Positions 25,678-34,380 of a stretch of 64,000 nucleotides of DNA are shown piece after piece. Each line of letters begins with the position of its first letter. Positions within the stretch are counted from its first letter, which is position 1. The stretch spans positions 1-64,000 of the forward strand of contig NZ_DF820485.1 in NCBI RefSeq assembly GCF_000691805.2, in the 5' to 3' direction. The notes under the pieces are model-generated. The model searched no databases. It was not told the origin of the DNA and saw nothing but the letters and a program-made list of their open reading frames with translations. The translations under genes and the position numbers were made by a program. The stretch comes from Weissella oryzae SG25 (GTDB taxonomy: Bacteria; Bacillota; Bacilli; Lactobacillales; Lactobacillaceae).

Positions 25678-26606
25678 TTAGCTGGCTTGTCTATTTTAAA
25701 TGAGTTTTAATTGAAATCAACTTGCTGTTGATTAGGATAATTGGTACAACTATATCTGTTGATTTTTAGAAAGTATTAACAGGATTATTAATCAAAGAGT
25801 CGCTTAGTATATAAGTACAAAGTGGCCCGCTTGTTTATAGAACACAAGAATATTAATGAACACTTTATTGTACATAATAGGCGATGCAATTATTTGCTTC
25901 TTATCTCCACTCTGTGGGATGTAAGATTCTGCTTTAGTAAGATATGGATTAATATATTTGAAACTAACTAAACGATGATGGTGCTAAGCTGTCGTCATTT
26001 TATATTCATTTTTTAACCTTTCACTAAAAGATAGTTGACAGGCTGGTGGGGAAGACACAAAATTTTACGGACTGTTTGAGTAATTTGCAATAGAATTTGA
26101 TTTTTAAATCAATTTTAGTGGAAAAGATTTTATCTTTGTTGGTAGTAGGAAGCTAAGAATAAAGATAAATAGTAAGTACGCCTCGTATAATTAACAAAAA
26201 TGAATTTTATAAACTAAAGTTATTTAAAAGAGATAGAAGAGTTGACAAAGATAAATTTGAAGAAAAAAGAATTTCAATCGTCATATGAATCTGTCACGGA
26301 TTATGAAATAGACTATTAAATTAAAAAGGTAGCAACCTAAGTTACTAGCTTTTAATGATTAAAAATTATATATTTTGACCTAAAAAGATTAATTTATTTT
26401 GTAATAATAAAGTGCATTCCAAAAAATTAACATATAGTTATTAATTGTTGAATTATTATTGCTTTAGTTATGTGATACGATGAACGTGTTTGCTAATTCA
26501 TTATCAATCTCTTCAAAATAATATTTTAATTAACCAACTTAACGTATATATTTTGACTTAGCAAATATCTATATAATCTTGGATGATATTACCATCCAAA
26601 TTATAG
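25678..26606. other. long gene-free stretch
   Basis: About 930 AT-rich bases carry no credible reading frame on either strand. No family of repeats is obvious. It ends in a short unit with TATAAT (26572-26577), a hairpin TTGGATG-CATCCAA (26579-26599) and a terminator, which might be a residual transcription unit. Confidence 0.4.
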
Positions 26607-26640
26607 GAGTGTCTGATTTTATTAGATACTCTTTTATTTT
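26607..26640 (+). terminator. orphan terminator-like hairpin
   Basis: GAGTGTCT pairs with AGATACTC (one G-T pair) followed by TTTTATTTT. No gene precedes it. Confidence 0.55.
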
Positions 26641-26752
26641 ATGATATACTTAAATTGTTTACTAATTCACAATATTTATGATCTTCTACTCAACTTCAAA
26701 TAAGCAAAAACATAATTCTAGCTATATAAATATAGTGTTTTAGTAAAATTGT

Positions 26753-26822
26753 ATTCCTTTAGTTCAATGATTAAAGCAGATGGCTGTAACTTCCGGTTGT
26801 TTGATTCATTTTAGCAAGGAAT
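26753..26822 (+). pseudogene. degenerate tRNA-like sequence
   Basis: A 70-base segment has a perfect seven-base-pair acceptor stem (ATTCCTT with AAGGAAT), a D-arm-like GTTCAATGATTAAAGC, an anticodon-arm-like AGATGGCTGTAAC, and a T-arm remnant GGTTGTTTGATTC in the right order. The 3' halves of the anticodon and T stems no longer pair. A strong terminator follows six bases later, as after real tRNA genes. It is most likely a tRNA gene that has decayed while keeping its acceptor stem. Confidence 0.4.
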
Positions 26823-26827
26823 ATATC

Positions 26828-26858
26828 AAGACGGCTAATTTTTGTTAGCCGTCTTTTT
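26828..26858 (+). terminator. terminator after tRNA-like relic
   Basis: The eleven-base-pair perfect stem AAGACGGCTAA with TTAGCCGTCTT is followed by a T-run. Confidence 0.82.
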
Positions 26859-27022
26859 GTGTACTTTATAAATTAAAATATTAGCTAATTAACTAACTTT
26901 GATTGGGATAATTATATTTATTTCTATTTTAAAAAAAAATAAAAATTCAAAAAAATAAATAAGATGCTAGACTATGAATGTAAAGCCTTACAAAAAAGAG
27001 ATTAAAGAAAGAAGTTTTTAAT

Positions 27023-28021
27023 ATGGTTAAGAAGATTGCATTAGAAGAACATTATTCATCACCAATGAACGATGCATATTGGGATAAAGCAGCTGAAGCA
27101 AATCGTGATGGAAAACCTTATTTTGATTTCGTTGAAAAGCGCCTTTGGAATACAGATGACTATATTCCAGAACTACAAGCTATGGATATTTCTAAAGCAG
27201 TTATGTCTTTGACTTCTCCAGGTGTACAAGGAATTGCCGATACTAAAAAAGCAATTGAATTGGCTCAAAGTTCAAACGATGCGGTTTATGAAAAGTATGT
27301 TGCACAAAACCCCGAACAATTTACAGCTTTTGCAGCGGTTGCTTTACAAGATCCTGCTGCTGCCGCTTCCGAACTTGAGCGGGCAGTAAACGACTTGGGT
27401 ATGAAAGGTGCACTAATTAATGGGTATTCGAATATTGGTAGTGAGGGGGAGACCGTTTATCTTGATGACCCATCTATGGATGTATTTTGGAAGAAGGTTA
27501 ATGAGTTGGATGTACCAGTTTACCTTCATCCTCGTGATCCGCAACCTAATCAACAACGTATTTATCAGGATTTACCTGGCCTTATAGGTTCCGTTTGGGG
27601 ATTTACCCAAGAAACTGCAGTGCATGTAATTCGTATCATGATGAGTGGACTATTTGACCGCTACCCTAATATCAAGTTGATTATTGGTCATCTTGGTGAA
27701 GGATTATCACAGACCTTGCCTCGTACCCAACATCGGTTATATAAGCAAATTAACGGAGAAAACGGTGGAGATTATAAGCGACCATTGACTGATTATTTAC
27801 GAACAAATGTTTATGCCACGACAAGTGGTCACTTTACGACGACAGCCTTTAACAATGCCCTTTCTGTATTTGGCCCAGATCATATTCTATTTTCAGTTGA
27901 TTATCCATATGAAGATAATGCTGATGCAGCTGTTTGGTTTGATCAATTACCAATTACGGATGAATTAAAGCAAAAAATTGGATATGATAATGCTGCCAAG
28001 ATTTTAAGAATTGACGATTAA
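27023..28021 (+). CDS. amidohydrolase of the ACMSD / aromatic-acid decarboxylase type
   Basis: This is a 332-residue metal-dependent TIM-barrel enzyme. The N-terminal metal motif is EEH in IALEEHYSSP; further active-site segments are VYLHPRDP (His), LIIGHLGEGL (His) and ILFSVDYPYED (Asp). The GFTQETAVHVIRIMMSGLFDRYPNIKL segment is typical of 2,3-dihydroxybenzoate and gamma-resorcylate decarboxylase relatives. It probably acts on hydroxybenzoate-like acids; the exact substrate cannot be read. AAAGAAAG precedes the ATG. It is a single-gene unit with its own terminator. Confidence 0.85.
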   Translation: MVKKIALEEHYSSPMNDAYWDKAAEANRDGKPYFDFVEKRLWNTDDYIPELQAMDISKAVMSLTSPGVQGIADTKKAIELAQSSNDAVYEKYVAQNPEQFTAFAAVALQDPAAAASELERAVNDLGMKGALINGYSNIGSEGETVYLDDPSMDVFWKKVNELDVPVYLHPRDPQPNQQRIYQDLPGLIGSVWGFTQETAVHVIRIMMSGLFDRYPNIKLIIGHLGEGLSQTLPRTQHRLYKQINGENGGDYKRPLTDYLRTNVYATTSGHFTTTAFNNALSVFGPDHILFSVDYPYEDNADAAVWFDQLPITDELKQKIGYDNAAKILRIDD

Positions 28022-28045
28022 TAATAATAGTCTCGTCTTTGAGAG

Positions 28046-28069
28046 CGCCTGATAAGTTCAGGCGTTTTT
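28046..28069 (+). terminator. amidohydrolase gene terminator
   Basis: CGCCTGA pairs with TCAGGCG and is followed by five T. Confidence 0.85.
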
Positions 28070-28340
28070 ATTTTGCAATCAACGGTAGTGGGCGGTGTAA
28101 TTATGGAGAAACAAGTATGGTTTAATTATCTGGTTATGCGAAGTTGAGGATGTTAAAACAATTAGAGTTAAGATGTTATCCGGACATAATGACAAGGCAT
28201 TAAACAATGTCAATAGGTAGGGCGAGTTTGTTAAGAATAGCAAGGTACATTAACCACTAAACTGGGTAACTTCTACTCGCAATTTAGTAACTGGTGTCGA
28301 ACTTGAAGAATTGAAAAAATTAGTTGATTGCTGAAACTAA
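28070..28340 (+). pseudogene. decayed prophage scraps
   Basis: Three pieces resemble intact prophage sequences. The segment 28.07-28.17 kb (GTGGGCGGTGTAATTATGGAG and GAAGTTGAGGATGTTAAAAC) resembles the start region of the 55-177 gene. ATGTTATCCGGACATAATGA at 28171 resembles the start of the collagen-like protein gene (ATGATGTCAGGCCATACTAA). CGCAATTTAGTAACTGGTGT and its continuation at 28.27-28.34 kb resembles the 22.34-22.43 kb ORF. Stops break all frames. Alignment is by eye. Confidence 0.5.
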
Positions 28341-28535
28341 CATTTAGTTATGTAAAAGTATGTTTAATATGCTATGTGCACTTTTAATTATAAACAAAAG
28401 GACTTTAAATCAAATTTAATATGGCTATAAACGTTGTTTTTGACACATCAGAATAAAATGTACAACATGTTTATGAACAATTGACTCTTTACAGTAGTAG
28501 GTATAAAGTAGTTAAGTCGTATTAAAGGGGATATA

Positions 28536-29078
28536 ATGAATTACAAGAAATTAATGTATACGTTATTAGCTACAACGGGGGTTGTAGGAGCTTTTGTCGG
28601 TGGTAGCACTATGGCCGATAATAATTGGATTGGTTCTGAGGCACTTTCACAAGTACGTGCCTCAGTGGATACTTTAAGTGGAAAAAACAAGAGCCTTTCA
28701 GATAAGTATCAGAATGTATCACAAAATCTTTTAGATAGTAAATCTGAAGTTACTAATTTAAATTCACAAATTAGTGCTTTGAACAAGCAGCTTGTATCTA
28801 AACAAAATGAGATGGATAATGCACTAAACCAATTGGATATTCAAAAAGAAGCTGAAATTCAGCAGAAGATCAATGAGATTCAACAAAAGATCGATGAAGG
28901 CAATCAAAAGGTTGCTGCTAAGCAAGCTGAAGTTGATGCAAAACAAAAAGAAATTGACACTTTGACAGAGCAGTTATCAAAGGCAAATGCCAATAATAAT
29001 GAATTGCAAAAGGCTTTGGCAGATGCGCAAGCTACTGCGAAGTATGCTAGCGACTCAGCTAATGCTGCAAAAGATTAA
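28536..29078 (+). CDS. secreted or membrane-anchored coiled-coil protein
   Basis: This is a 180-residue protein with an N-terminal export signal (MNYKKLMYTLLATTGVVGAF) followed by an almost uninterrupted coiled coil (residues about 45-165) rich in Gln, Lys, Glu and Asn, ending in an Ala-rich tail. The hydrophobic segment could be cleaved near GGSTMAD or remain as anchor. AAAGGGG precedes the ATG. It is followed by a terminator of the prophage type, suggesting it is a cargo gene of a vanished prophage. No family recognised. Confidence 0.75.
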   Translation: MNYKKLMYTLLATTGVVGAFVGGSTMADNNWIGSEALSQVRASVDTLSGKNKSLSDKYQNVSQNLLDSKSEVTNLNSQISALNKQLVSKQNEMDNALNQLDIQKEAEIQQKINEIQQKIDEGNQKVAAKQAEVDAKQKEIDTLTEQLSKANANNNELQKALADAQATAKYASDSANAAKD

Positions 29079-29085
29079 TTTTTAA

Positions 29086-29126
29086 AACCTCACTAGGTAG
29101 TTAGTTTCTACTTGGTGAGGTTTTTT
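29086..29126 (+). terminator. terminator (family member 3)
   Basis: AACCTCACTAGGTAG pairs with CTACTTGGTGAGGTT around a short loop (TTAGTTT), followed by six T. It is clearly related to the prophage terminators at 20976 and 22123. Confidence 0.88.
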
Positions 29127-29178
29127 AATAGTGTAATTTTAAACTTTAATAATTAGGTGATGAAAAGCGCCTAGAAAC

Positions 29179-29316
29179 ATGGTCGAAAAATTAACTACAT
29201 GTTTTTTAGAGGTAGGTGTATTTCTTTTTGTTGGGGGCGTAGGTGTAGTGACAAATTTTGTTTACTTTAATGGACATGCGGATATTAATAACACGGTTAA
29301 ACATAAGTTGTATTGA
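29179..29316 (+). pseudogene. decayed endolysin signal-peptide region
   Basis: A 45-codon frame contains FLFVGGVGVVTN and then GHAD, matching the intact endolysin segments FLFAGGMAVTN and VHAD in the same order. The underlying DNA is similar too (GGACATGCGGAT versus GTTCATGCGGAT). The frame stops shortly after the would-be signal peptide and no GH25 domain follows. It is best read as the remaining 5' end of an endolysin gene. Confidence 0.45.
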
Positions 29317-29511
29317 AATAAGTAAGAAGGATTAAGACCTAATTAACAGGGCTGACATAATAATTATTTAAATATATAAAGCTAATGGTACACATTGTTA
29401 AGAATATCTCAATTTAACTGAAACAAGATAGTTCAGCCTATTGGTATAGGTGATTAATAAAATAAAAAATTCACAATCTATTTTTTTGTACTATACTTAA
29501 CTTATGGACAG

Positions 29512-29525
29512 AGAAAGCGGTTACT
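29512..29525. promoter_or_regulatory. possible cre-like site
   Basis: AGAAAGCGGTTACT resembles the CcpA operator consensus TGNAANCGNNNNCA with deviations at both ends. It lies just downstream of a TATACT -10 box (29492-29497), a position suited to repression of the secreted protein gene. Confidence 0.35.
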
Positions 29526-29558
29526 TTGGCTGAATAAATATTTTTTTGGAGGCTTTAT

Positions 29559-30038
29559 ATGAGTTTTGTATCTAAATTGTTGGTTTCTTCTAGTGTAATT
29601 GCTTGTACTATGGGGGCGTTTGGTGTAGTCGCGGATGCATCGAATGTCATGCAAACGCCAGACACAATGGTTTATACGAAAGCTAATGCAACAAACTTAG
29701 AGGCGATTGGTAACTATACTGCAATCTTCCCAGACTTTCAATATTACGGTATTGATGGTATTTCAGCTAATAATACGTATGGCCAGAAGTATACCGATAA
29801 ATCTACAGTACTCTCTCTAAGAGCCGATTCACGAGTATTAGAAGATGCAAACGCAACAGGTGCTGTATTTCAAGCAGCTAATGGACAAGAATATGGTACA
29901 ACTACATTTGTAAATGGAAAGATTGAGTTTAGCAATATTCCAGCCGGACAAATGAATGGCGGAGTTGTATATATTATTACTACTACTGATAACAATACGT
30001 TTGAGACACCAGTACTTGCTTTGAATCCATTGGTTTAG
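29559..30038 (+). CDS. secreted protein of unknown function (159 aa)
   Basis: This protein has a signal peptide (MSFVSKLLVSSSVIACTMGA, probable cut after VVADA near residue 27). The mature 130 residues are acidic to neutral and beta-rich, with AIFPDFQYYGIDGISANNTYG and a C-terminal GGVVYIITTTDNNTFETPVL strand pair. There is no wall anchor, so it is probably released. GGAGG precedes the ATG. No domain family was recognised; the promoter region carries a cre-like sequence. Confidence 0.75.
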   Translation: MSFVSKLLVSSSVIACTMGAFGVVADASNVMQTPDTMVYTKANATNLEAIGNYTAIFPDFQYYGIDGISANNTYGQKYTDKSTVLSLRADSRVLEDANATGAVFQAANGQEYGTTTFVNGKIEFSNIPAGQMNGGVVYIITTTDNNTFETPVLALNPLV

Positions 30039-30127
30039 ATAAGAGTATATGTTTGGATAATTCCTTGCAGTTTTGATAGCTACTTAGGCAGTAACAGTTA
30101 AATTTTGCATAAGGGTAAGTGGATAAG

Positions 30128-30157
30128 AGACAGTGGTCAAACGATTACTGTCTTTTA
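30128..30157 (+). terminator. terminator after secreted protein gene
   Basis: AGACAGT pairs with ACTGTCT around a 12-base loop and is followed by TTTTATT. Confidence 0.6.
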
Positions 30158-30292
30158 TTATTGCGCATATCGACTGCTAGAATTATGAGTTACTTAAAAT
30201 TATTTCCCCTATTCCTTTAGACTAACTAATATTTACTAGCTATGTTTTGTTTTGTACTATAAACTTAGAGTCTATCTAGGGGGAGTGCAGTT

Positions 30293-30748
30293 ATGTCAAA
30301 GAAAAAATATTTAAATTTGTTTTTAGCTTTGTTAATTGGTTTAATTTTTTTGTTTTTAGCGGCCTTTTTCATCCTTTTCTTTATCTTTCGAGGAATTATT
30401 TTAGCTGGTCATGATAGCTTATTTCGTTTATTAGCAAGGGTTAATTATTCCGATCTGTATGATACTTTTGAATTTGTATTTATTTCGATGGTAGTGTTCG
30501 ATTTATTGACGGTTGTTTTAAAAAGGTTAATTCAGATTAAAAAAAATCAGGTAGCAGATTTGTCAAAAAATTTTTTAAACCGGTTTTGGAGAAATAACTT
30601 CAGGATACATCTAACCTTCATATTGCTGACAATTTTTTTAACTATTTCAATCGGGCTGCCTGCTACAATAATGGATTCCTTTACGGCAATTGTGTCAATT
30701 TCGGTTCTAATAAGTAATTTAACTAAAACTAAAGATAAAAAAGATTGA
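30293..30748 (+). CDS. multi-pass membrane protein of unknown function (151 aa)
   Basis: This is a very hydrophobic protein with four predicted membrane helices (residues about 8-34, 57-76, 102-122, 126-142) and basic loops (KRLIQIKKNQ, KTKDKKD). GGGGGAGTG precedes the ATG. Topology recalls small PsiE-like or phage-immunity membrane proteins, but no motif is decisive. It is monocistronic, with no clear terminator. Confidence 0.7.
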   Translation: MSKKKYLNLFLALLIGLIFLFLAAFFILFFIFRGIILAGHDSLFRLLARVNYSDLYDTFEFVFISMVVFDLLTVVLKRLIQIKKNQVADLSKNFLNRFWRNNFRIHLTFILLTIFLTISIGLPATIMDSFTAIVSISVLISNLTKTKDKKD

Positions 30749-31061
30749 AAATAATTATTATTATTTCTAATCGCCTTAGTGTTGTAGATGCCTAAATGAA
30801 TAAGTATAACGAAGATATGTAAAAATTTAAGTTATGGGATTATGGTAGTGAACGGCTAGCTAGTAGGCAGTGTAAATTACGAGTTAGCTTGTTAATTATT
30901 TAGATGGTGAAGATAAAATTGAATATGATTAACTTCATACTTTTGATAGAAAATATTCTAACTTTAGTCTGTGAAAAATAGCAGAATAAAAATTAGATAT
31001 ATGTATGCTTTGAACTGAGCGGGAGTATTTGTTACTAACAGAAAGTTTCTAAGGGGGGCAT
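30749..31061. other. gene-free stretch
   Basis: About 310 AT-rich bases without a credible gene. The part at 30.84-30.93 kb (GGTAGTGAACGG, GGCAGTGTAAATTACGAG, GATGGTGAAGATAAAATTGA) weakly echoes the 55-177 gene region and its relic at 28.1 kb; this could be a third, further decayed copy. Confidence 0.35.
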
Positions 31062-31535
31062 ATGAAGAATTTATCAATACCGTTAAGAGCGGTTATCTTT
31101 TCAATAATAATTATTATACTAGGTTCAGTTTCGGCTTTTAGTGTCGAATGGGTCCGTGGTGTCTCAATTGGAGTGATTTATGCTAGCTTTCGACTACCTA
31201 CATTAGCACCACCACAATGGTTATTTGGTCCGACTTGGATTTTACTCTATATTATGTTGGGAATATATTGCGCCAGCTTGAGCAGATTGGATAGTAACAG
31301 GAAAAGTATATATTTTTTGATGTATGTCCAATTAGGATTGAATATTTTGTGGACGGTCGCATTCTTTACATTAGGTAATTTCTTACTTGCTAGTATCATG
31401 ATTATTATCATGGATGGATTAGTGATAGCTTTATTACGGTTTGATCAACGAAAAATCAAGTATATCTTAATACCATATTTAATATGGCTACTATTTGCTA
31501 GCTATCTATCCCTAGCAGTAACGATTTTAAATTAA
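31062..31535 (+). CDS. TspO/MBR family protein
   Basis: This is a 157-residue protein with five membrane helices, the TspO fold that binds porphyrins and related ligands. Family signatures are FRLPTLAPPQWLFGPTWILLYIMLG at the end of helix 1 to helix 2, and QLGLNILWTVAFF in helix 3. The terminal helix has the YLIWLLFASYLSLAV pattern. AAGGGGGG precedes the ATG. In bacteria it modulates tetrapyrrole or stress metabolism; substrate here is unknown. Confidence 0.9.
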   Translation: MKNLSIPLRAVIFSIIIIILGSVSAFSVEWVRGVSIGVIYASFRLPTLAPPQWLFGPTWILLYIMLGIYCASLSRLDSNRKSIYFLMYVQLGLNILWTVAFFTLGNFLLASIMIIIMDGLVIALLRFDQRKIKYILIPYLIWLLFASYLSLAVTILN

Positions 31536-31623
31536 AACTAAACATATTTCGCATTCTTGATGTTCACCATAATGAATTGCCTTGGCTATTGAGAGTATAT
31601 TAGGCAATTATTATTACGATTAA

Positions 31624-31650
31624 AAAAGCACCCGGAAGGGTGCTTTTCTC
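31624..31650. terminator. bidirectional terminator between TspO and DUF1361 genes
   Basis: AAAAGCACCC pairs perfectly with GGGTGCTTTT, flanked by A and T runs, serving convergent genes. Confidence 0.88.
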
Positions 31651-32282
31651 TATATATACTCCCTTTTGCAATAGATTAATGCAAATTGATAGATAAAGAT
31701 TAAGAATAGCTGCATTAAGGAAAAGTAACTGACAAAATTCAATAATTCATTTGAGTTAGCAGCTAAAATTGTATTAATTGTCTCAGTTGGTTTAAAGAAG
31801 AGATCGCTTGAATTTAGACGAAGGAAACGGCCAAAATAGATTGCAAAGGCGGCCAAAATACTTAATATAATATATCCTAAAATCTTTAGACCAGCAGACC
31901 TTGTTAGCATGTTTAAGATGCTTTCCATACTTAGGAGTCCAAGAAGTAAGGCTAAGATGATGCTAACAGTAAGAATTGAGTAGTTAAAATACTGAAATGA
32001 GTTAGCTAGGCCTGTACCGATAGATGAAAGATGACTAAAGTCAGTTAGCATATAGATTGTATTTGGATAAAAAACTAGCCAAATCAAAAATAGTGGAATA
32101 TGCAAATATGGTTTACTTGGTATGTTCTTGGTTAGCAGACTGAGATTAAATGGAATTAAGGCTAGGGCTAGGTTAACGATCAGAAATTGAAAGTGTGCCT
32201 TTGTAAGGTAAATATAGGCGATTAAAAGGAGGGTTGTTATATTAAGCACCATTGCTGGATGTTTTATCAAAAAATTTTTCAT
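31650..32282 (-). CDS. DUF1361 membrane protein
   Basis: This is a 210-residue protein with about six membrane helices. The DUF1361 signature is IWLVFYPNTIYMLTDFSHL, with the invariant FxPNxxYxxTD core. The ATG at 32282 is chosen because GGAGGTG lies nine bases before it; a longer frame would start upstream but would contain that ribosome-binding site. Function of the family is unknown. It converges with the TspO gene. Confidence 0.88.
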   Translation of the reverse strand: MKNFLIKHPAMVLNITTLLLIAYIYLTKAHFQFLIVNLALALIPFNLSLLTKNIPSKPYLHIPLFLIWLVFYPNTIYMLTDFSHLSSIGTGLANSFQYFNYSILTVSIILALLLGLLSMESILNMLTRSAGLKILGYIILSILAAFAIYFGRFLRLNSSDLFFKPTETINTILAANSNELLNFVSYFSLMQLFLIFIYQFALIYCKREYI

Positions 32283-32540
32283 GATATGCGACACCTCCAT
32301 TTTGAATTAGTTTAACTAAAATATCAGTATAGCGAATTATTTAGATTAACGAAAGTATCGAAGGGTTTAAGTTGATAGATTGATAAAAACTTTATAGAAA
32401 TATAATGTTACTATATTGTTGCCTATTGTTCATTAGCTTGTTTTTATTTAGTATGCTGTGACATTATTAATTGTGTAGCTAACTTATTTAGTAGAAAATT
32501 GACTACTATAATTTTGTGATTTAATCGTTGAAACTGACAT

Positions 32541-32581
32541 AAAAAAACTATTGTTAATTTCCAGCCAATTAACAATAGTTT
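32541..32581 (-). terminator. terminator for the small minus-strand membrane protein
   Basis: AAACTATTGTTAATT pairs perfectly with AATTAACAATAGTTT. The A-run on the plus strand side gives a seven-T run on the minus-strand transcript. Confidence 0.85.
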
Positions 32582-32587
32582 CTATAT

Positions 32588-32746
32588 TTATAATAGGATT
32601 GTTATACCGCCAAGGATTAAGAAACCAAGACCACAGATGAAAGTAGGGCTTATCCGCCAAGCGCCATGGGTAATTTTATAGGTAACCTGTGACTTGATGG
32701 CTAAAGAAATTAGTGTTATTCCGATGAATAGAATAAAGAAACTCAT
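32588..32746 (-). CDS. small two-helix membrane protein (52 aa)
   Basis: The frame starts MSFFILFIGITLISLAIKSQ and ends in a second hydrophobic helix (FICGLGFLILGGITILL) with a basic loop in between. GGAGGTGATT precedes the ATG at the ideal distance and a perfect terminator follows, so it is very probably expressed. It is too short for routine gene calling. No family recognised. Confidence 0.7.
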   Translation of the reverse strand: MSFFILFIGITLISLAIKSQVTYKITHGAWRISPTFICGLGFLILGGITILL

Positions 32747-32969
32747 AAGTAATCACCTCCATTTGTTTTATTAATTAATTTTAATTGGTAAATCGGAAGA
32801 ATTTACAGCTAATGTTTGTTTAAATTATGGTGCATAGATGGCATATAACCAAATTTAATATTAGCTTCTTCCAAAGATAATGCTAAAAATGGCAAAAGTT
32901 CTTCATAACTTACGCAAATAATATAAGTATTATAAGTACCAGGTAAAACAACTGAAGGGAGTATTTAAA

Positions 32970-33374
32970 ATGGTAGTAATATTTACGTCACCTAGTTGCA
33001 CATCATGTAGAAAGGCTTTAGCTTGGCTGAAAGCCCATAAAATTTCTTTTATTGAACGGAATATCTTTAAGGAGCCTCTAACTCGCGATGAGTTAAAAAC
33101 GATTTTGCGATTAACTGAGAACGGTACGGAGGAAATTATTTCAACTCGTTCAAGTCAATTTCAAAAATTGGCAATCAATTTGGATGAACTTAAGCTAAGT
33201 GAATTAATTGACTTGTTGGTTAAGGAACCGACGTTATTAAAGCGTCCGCTGATGGTTGATGATCGTCGCCTACAAGTGGGTTATAACGAAGATGAAATTC
33301 GTTGCTTCTTACCACGGGCTGTTCGCCAGTCAGCATTAAACGATGTAATTAATTTTGCAGATATGCAGGCTTAA
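32970..33374 (+). CDS. spx: Spx-family transcriptional regulator
   Basis: This is a 134-residue regulator of the ArsC/Spx fold that binds RNA polymerase alpha subunit in response to thiol and other stress. The redox switch Cys10-x-x-Cys13 (SPSCTSCRKA) is intact, as are the RPLMVDDRRLQVGYNEDEIRCFLPR region and the acidic C-terminus. GAAGGGAG precedes the ATG. It lies directly upstream of mecA; MecA-type adaptors are linked with Clp proteolysis of regulators, so the neighbourhood is functionally sensible. Confidence 0.93.
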   Translation: MVVIFTSPSCTSCRKALAWLKAHKISFIERNIFKEPLTRDELKTILRLTENGTEEIISTRSSQFQKLAINLDELKLSELIDLLVKEPTLLKRPLMVDDRRLQVGYNEDEIRCFLPRAVRQSALNDVINFADMQA

Positions 33375-33460
33375 GTTGGAGATAAGCACGCCAGATTGCT
33401 AAATATTTGTTATACTTATGTAAGTATTTACGGAATTATGCTGAAAGGGGTGTGCCCATA

Positions 33461-34204
33461 ATGGAAATGGAACGGATTAACGAGGATACAATTCGGGTAG
33501 TTGTTACAAATGAAGATCTAGCCGAGCGTAGTATGTCAGTGATCGACCTTCTGGGCAACCAAGAGGAGATTGAACATTTCTTCTATTCTATTTTAGAAGA
33601 AGTTGATATTGATCACGACTTTGAAAATAATGAAGCGGTAACTTTTCAGGTCTTGCCGAATCGGAATGGCTTGGAAGTATTTATATCAAAAAGTTTAAAT
33701 GATAAAGATATGGTTAACGGCGTTATGAAATCAATGCTTGGTGACCGCGATATGTCTGAGAGTAATGATGAGGTTTCAGATGAGATTTTAGAACAACTCT
33801 TAGATCGTGATGATGACTCAAAAGTTGAACAGGCTAGCAAACAAGCTGTACCAGCAGAAGCTGATGAAACAGTTGATCGATTGTTGGACGGTGGTCAAAA
33901 TACTAAAACCAGTCAAACAACTGCACATATAATGATGAAGTTTAACGACTTTGAAAATGTAATTAGTTTTGCTAAGATGATGGCAACTATTCCAGCACAA
34001 ACGACTTTATATGAGTTAAAAGGGATGTACTACATGGAATTTCTCTTTAGTAGCACAACACGTCAAAGTGATATTCAAGATATTATGGCGGTTGCTAGGG
34101 AATATGGAGAAGTTACGCCGTTGTCCCCAGATGTTTTGACTGAACATGGTAAAGTTATTTTTACCATTCGGGCTTTGGCTCTGATTAATCAATACTTCAA
34201 GTAA
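33461..34204 (+). CDS. mecA: adaptor protein MecA
   Basis: This is a 247-residue adaptor that delivers substrates such as ComK/ComX to ClpCP. The ATG at 33461 gives the canonical MEMERINEDTIRVVVTNEDL start with AAAGGGGTG upstream; a longer frame upstream is rejected. The N-terminal substrate-binding domain (IDLLGNQEEIEHFFYSILEEVD) and the C-terminal ClpC-binding domain (residues about 165-247, MMKFNDFENVISFAKMM and EYGEVTPLS) flank an acidic linker. It is followed by a terminator. Confidence 0.94.
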   Translation: MEMERINEDTIRVVVTNEDLAERSMSVIDLLGNQEEIEHFFYSILEEVDIDHDFENNEAVTFQVLPNRNGLEVFISKSLNDKDMVNGVMKSMLGDRDMSESNDEVSDEILEQLLDRDDDSKVEQASKQAVPAEADETVDRLLDGGQNTKTSQTTAHIMMKFNDFENVISFAKMMATIPAQTTLYELKGMYYMEFLFSSTTRQSDIQDIMAVAREYGEVTPLSPDVLTEHGKVIFTIRALALINQYFK

Positions 34205-34207
34205 GAT

Positions 34208-34239
34208 AAAAGAGGTTGCAATACGCAGCCTCTTTTTTT
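34208..34239 (+). terminator. mecA terminator
   Basis: AAAGAGGTTGC pairs with GCAGCCTCTTT (one mismatch or G-T pair), followed by a T-run. Confidence 0.82.
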
Positions 34240-34380
34240 GACTTTTAAAAACGTTTCGTATTCTATTTTATTGTAGAGGTTGCAGTTAGAATAATTTGAA
34301 GAAATAGCTTTAAGTAAAGACGCTTCGAGCAGAAACTTTTTAATTACAAACTATATTTTAACCAAGGAGCGAATTACGCA

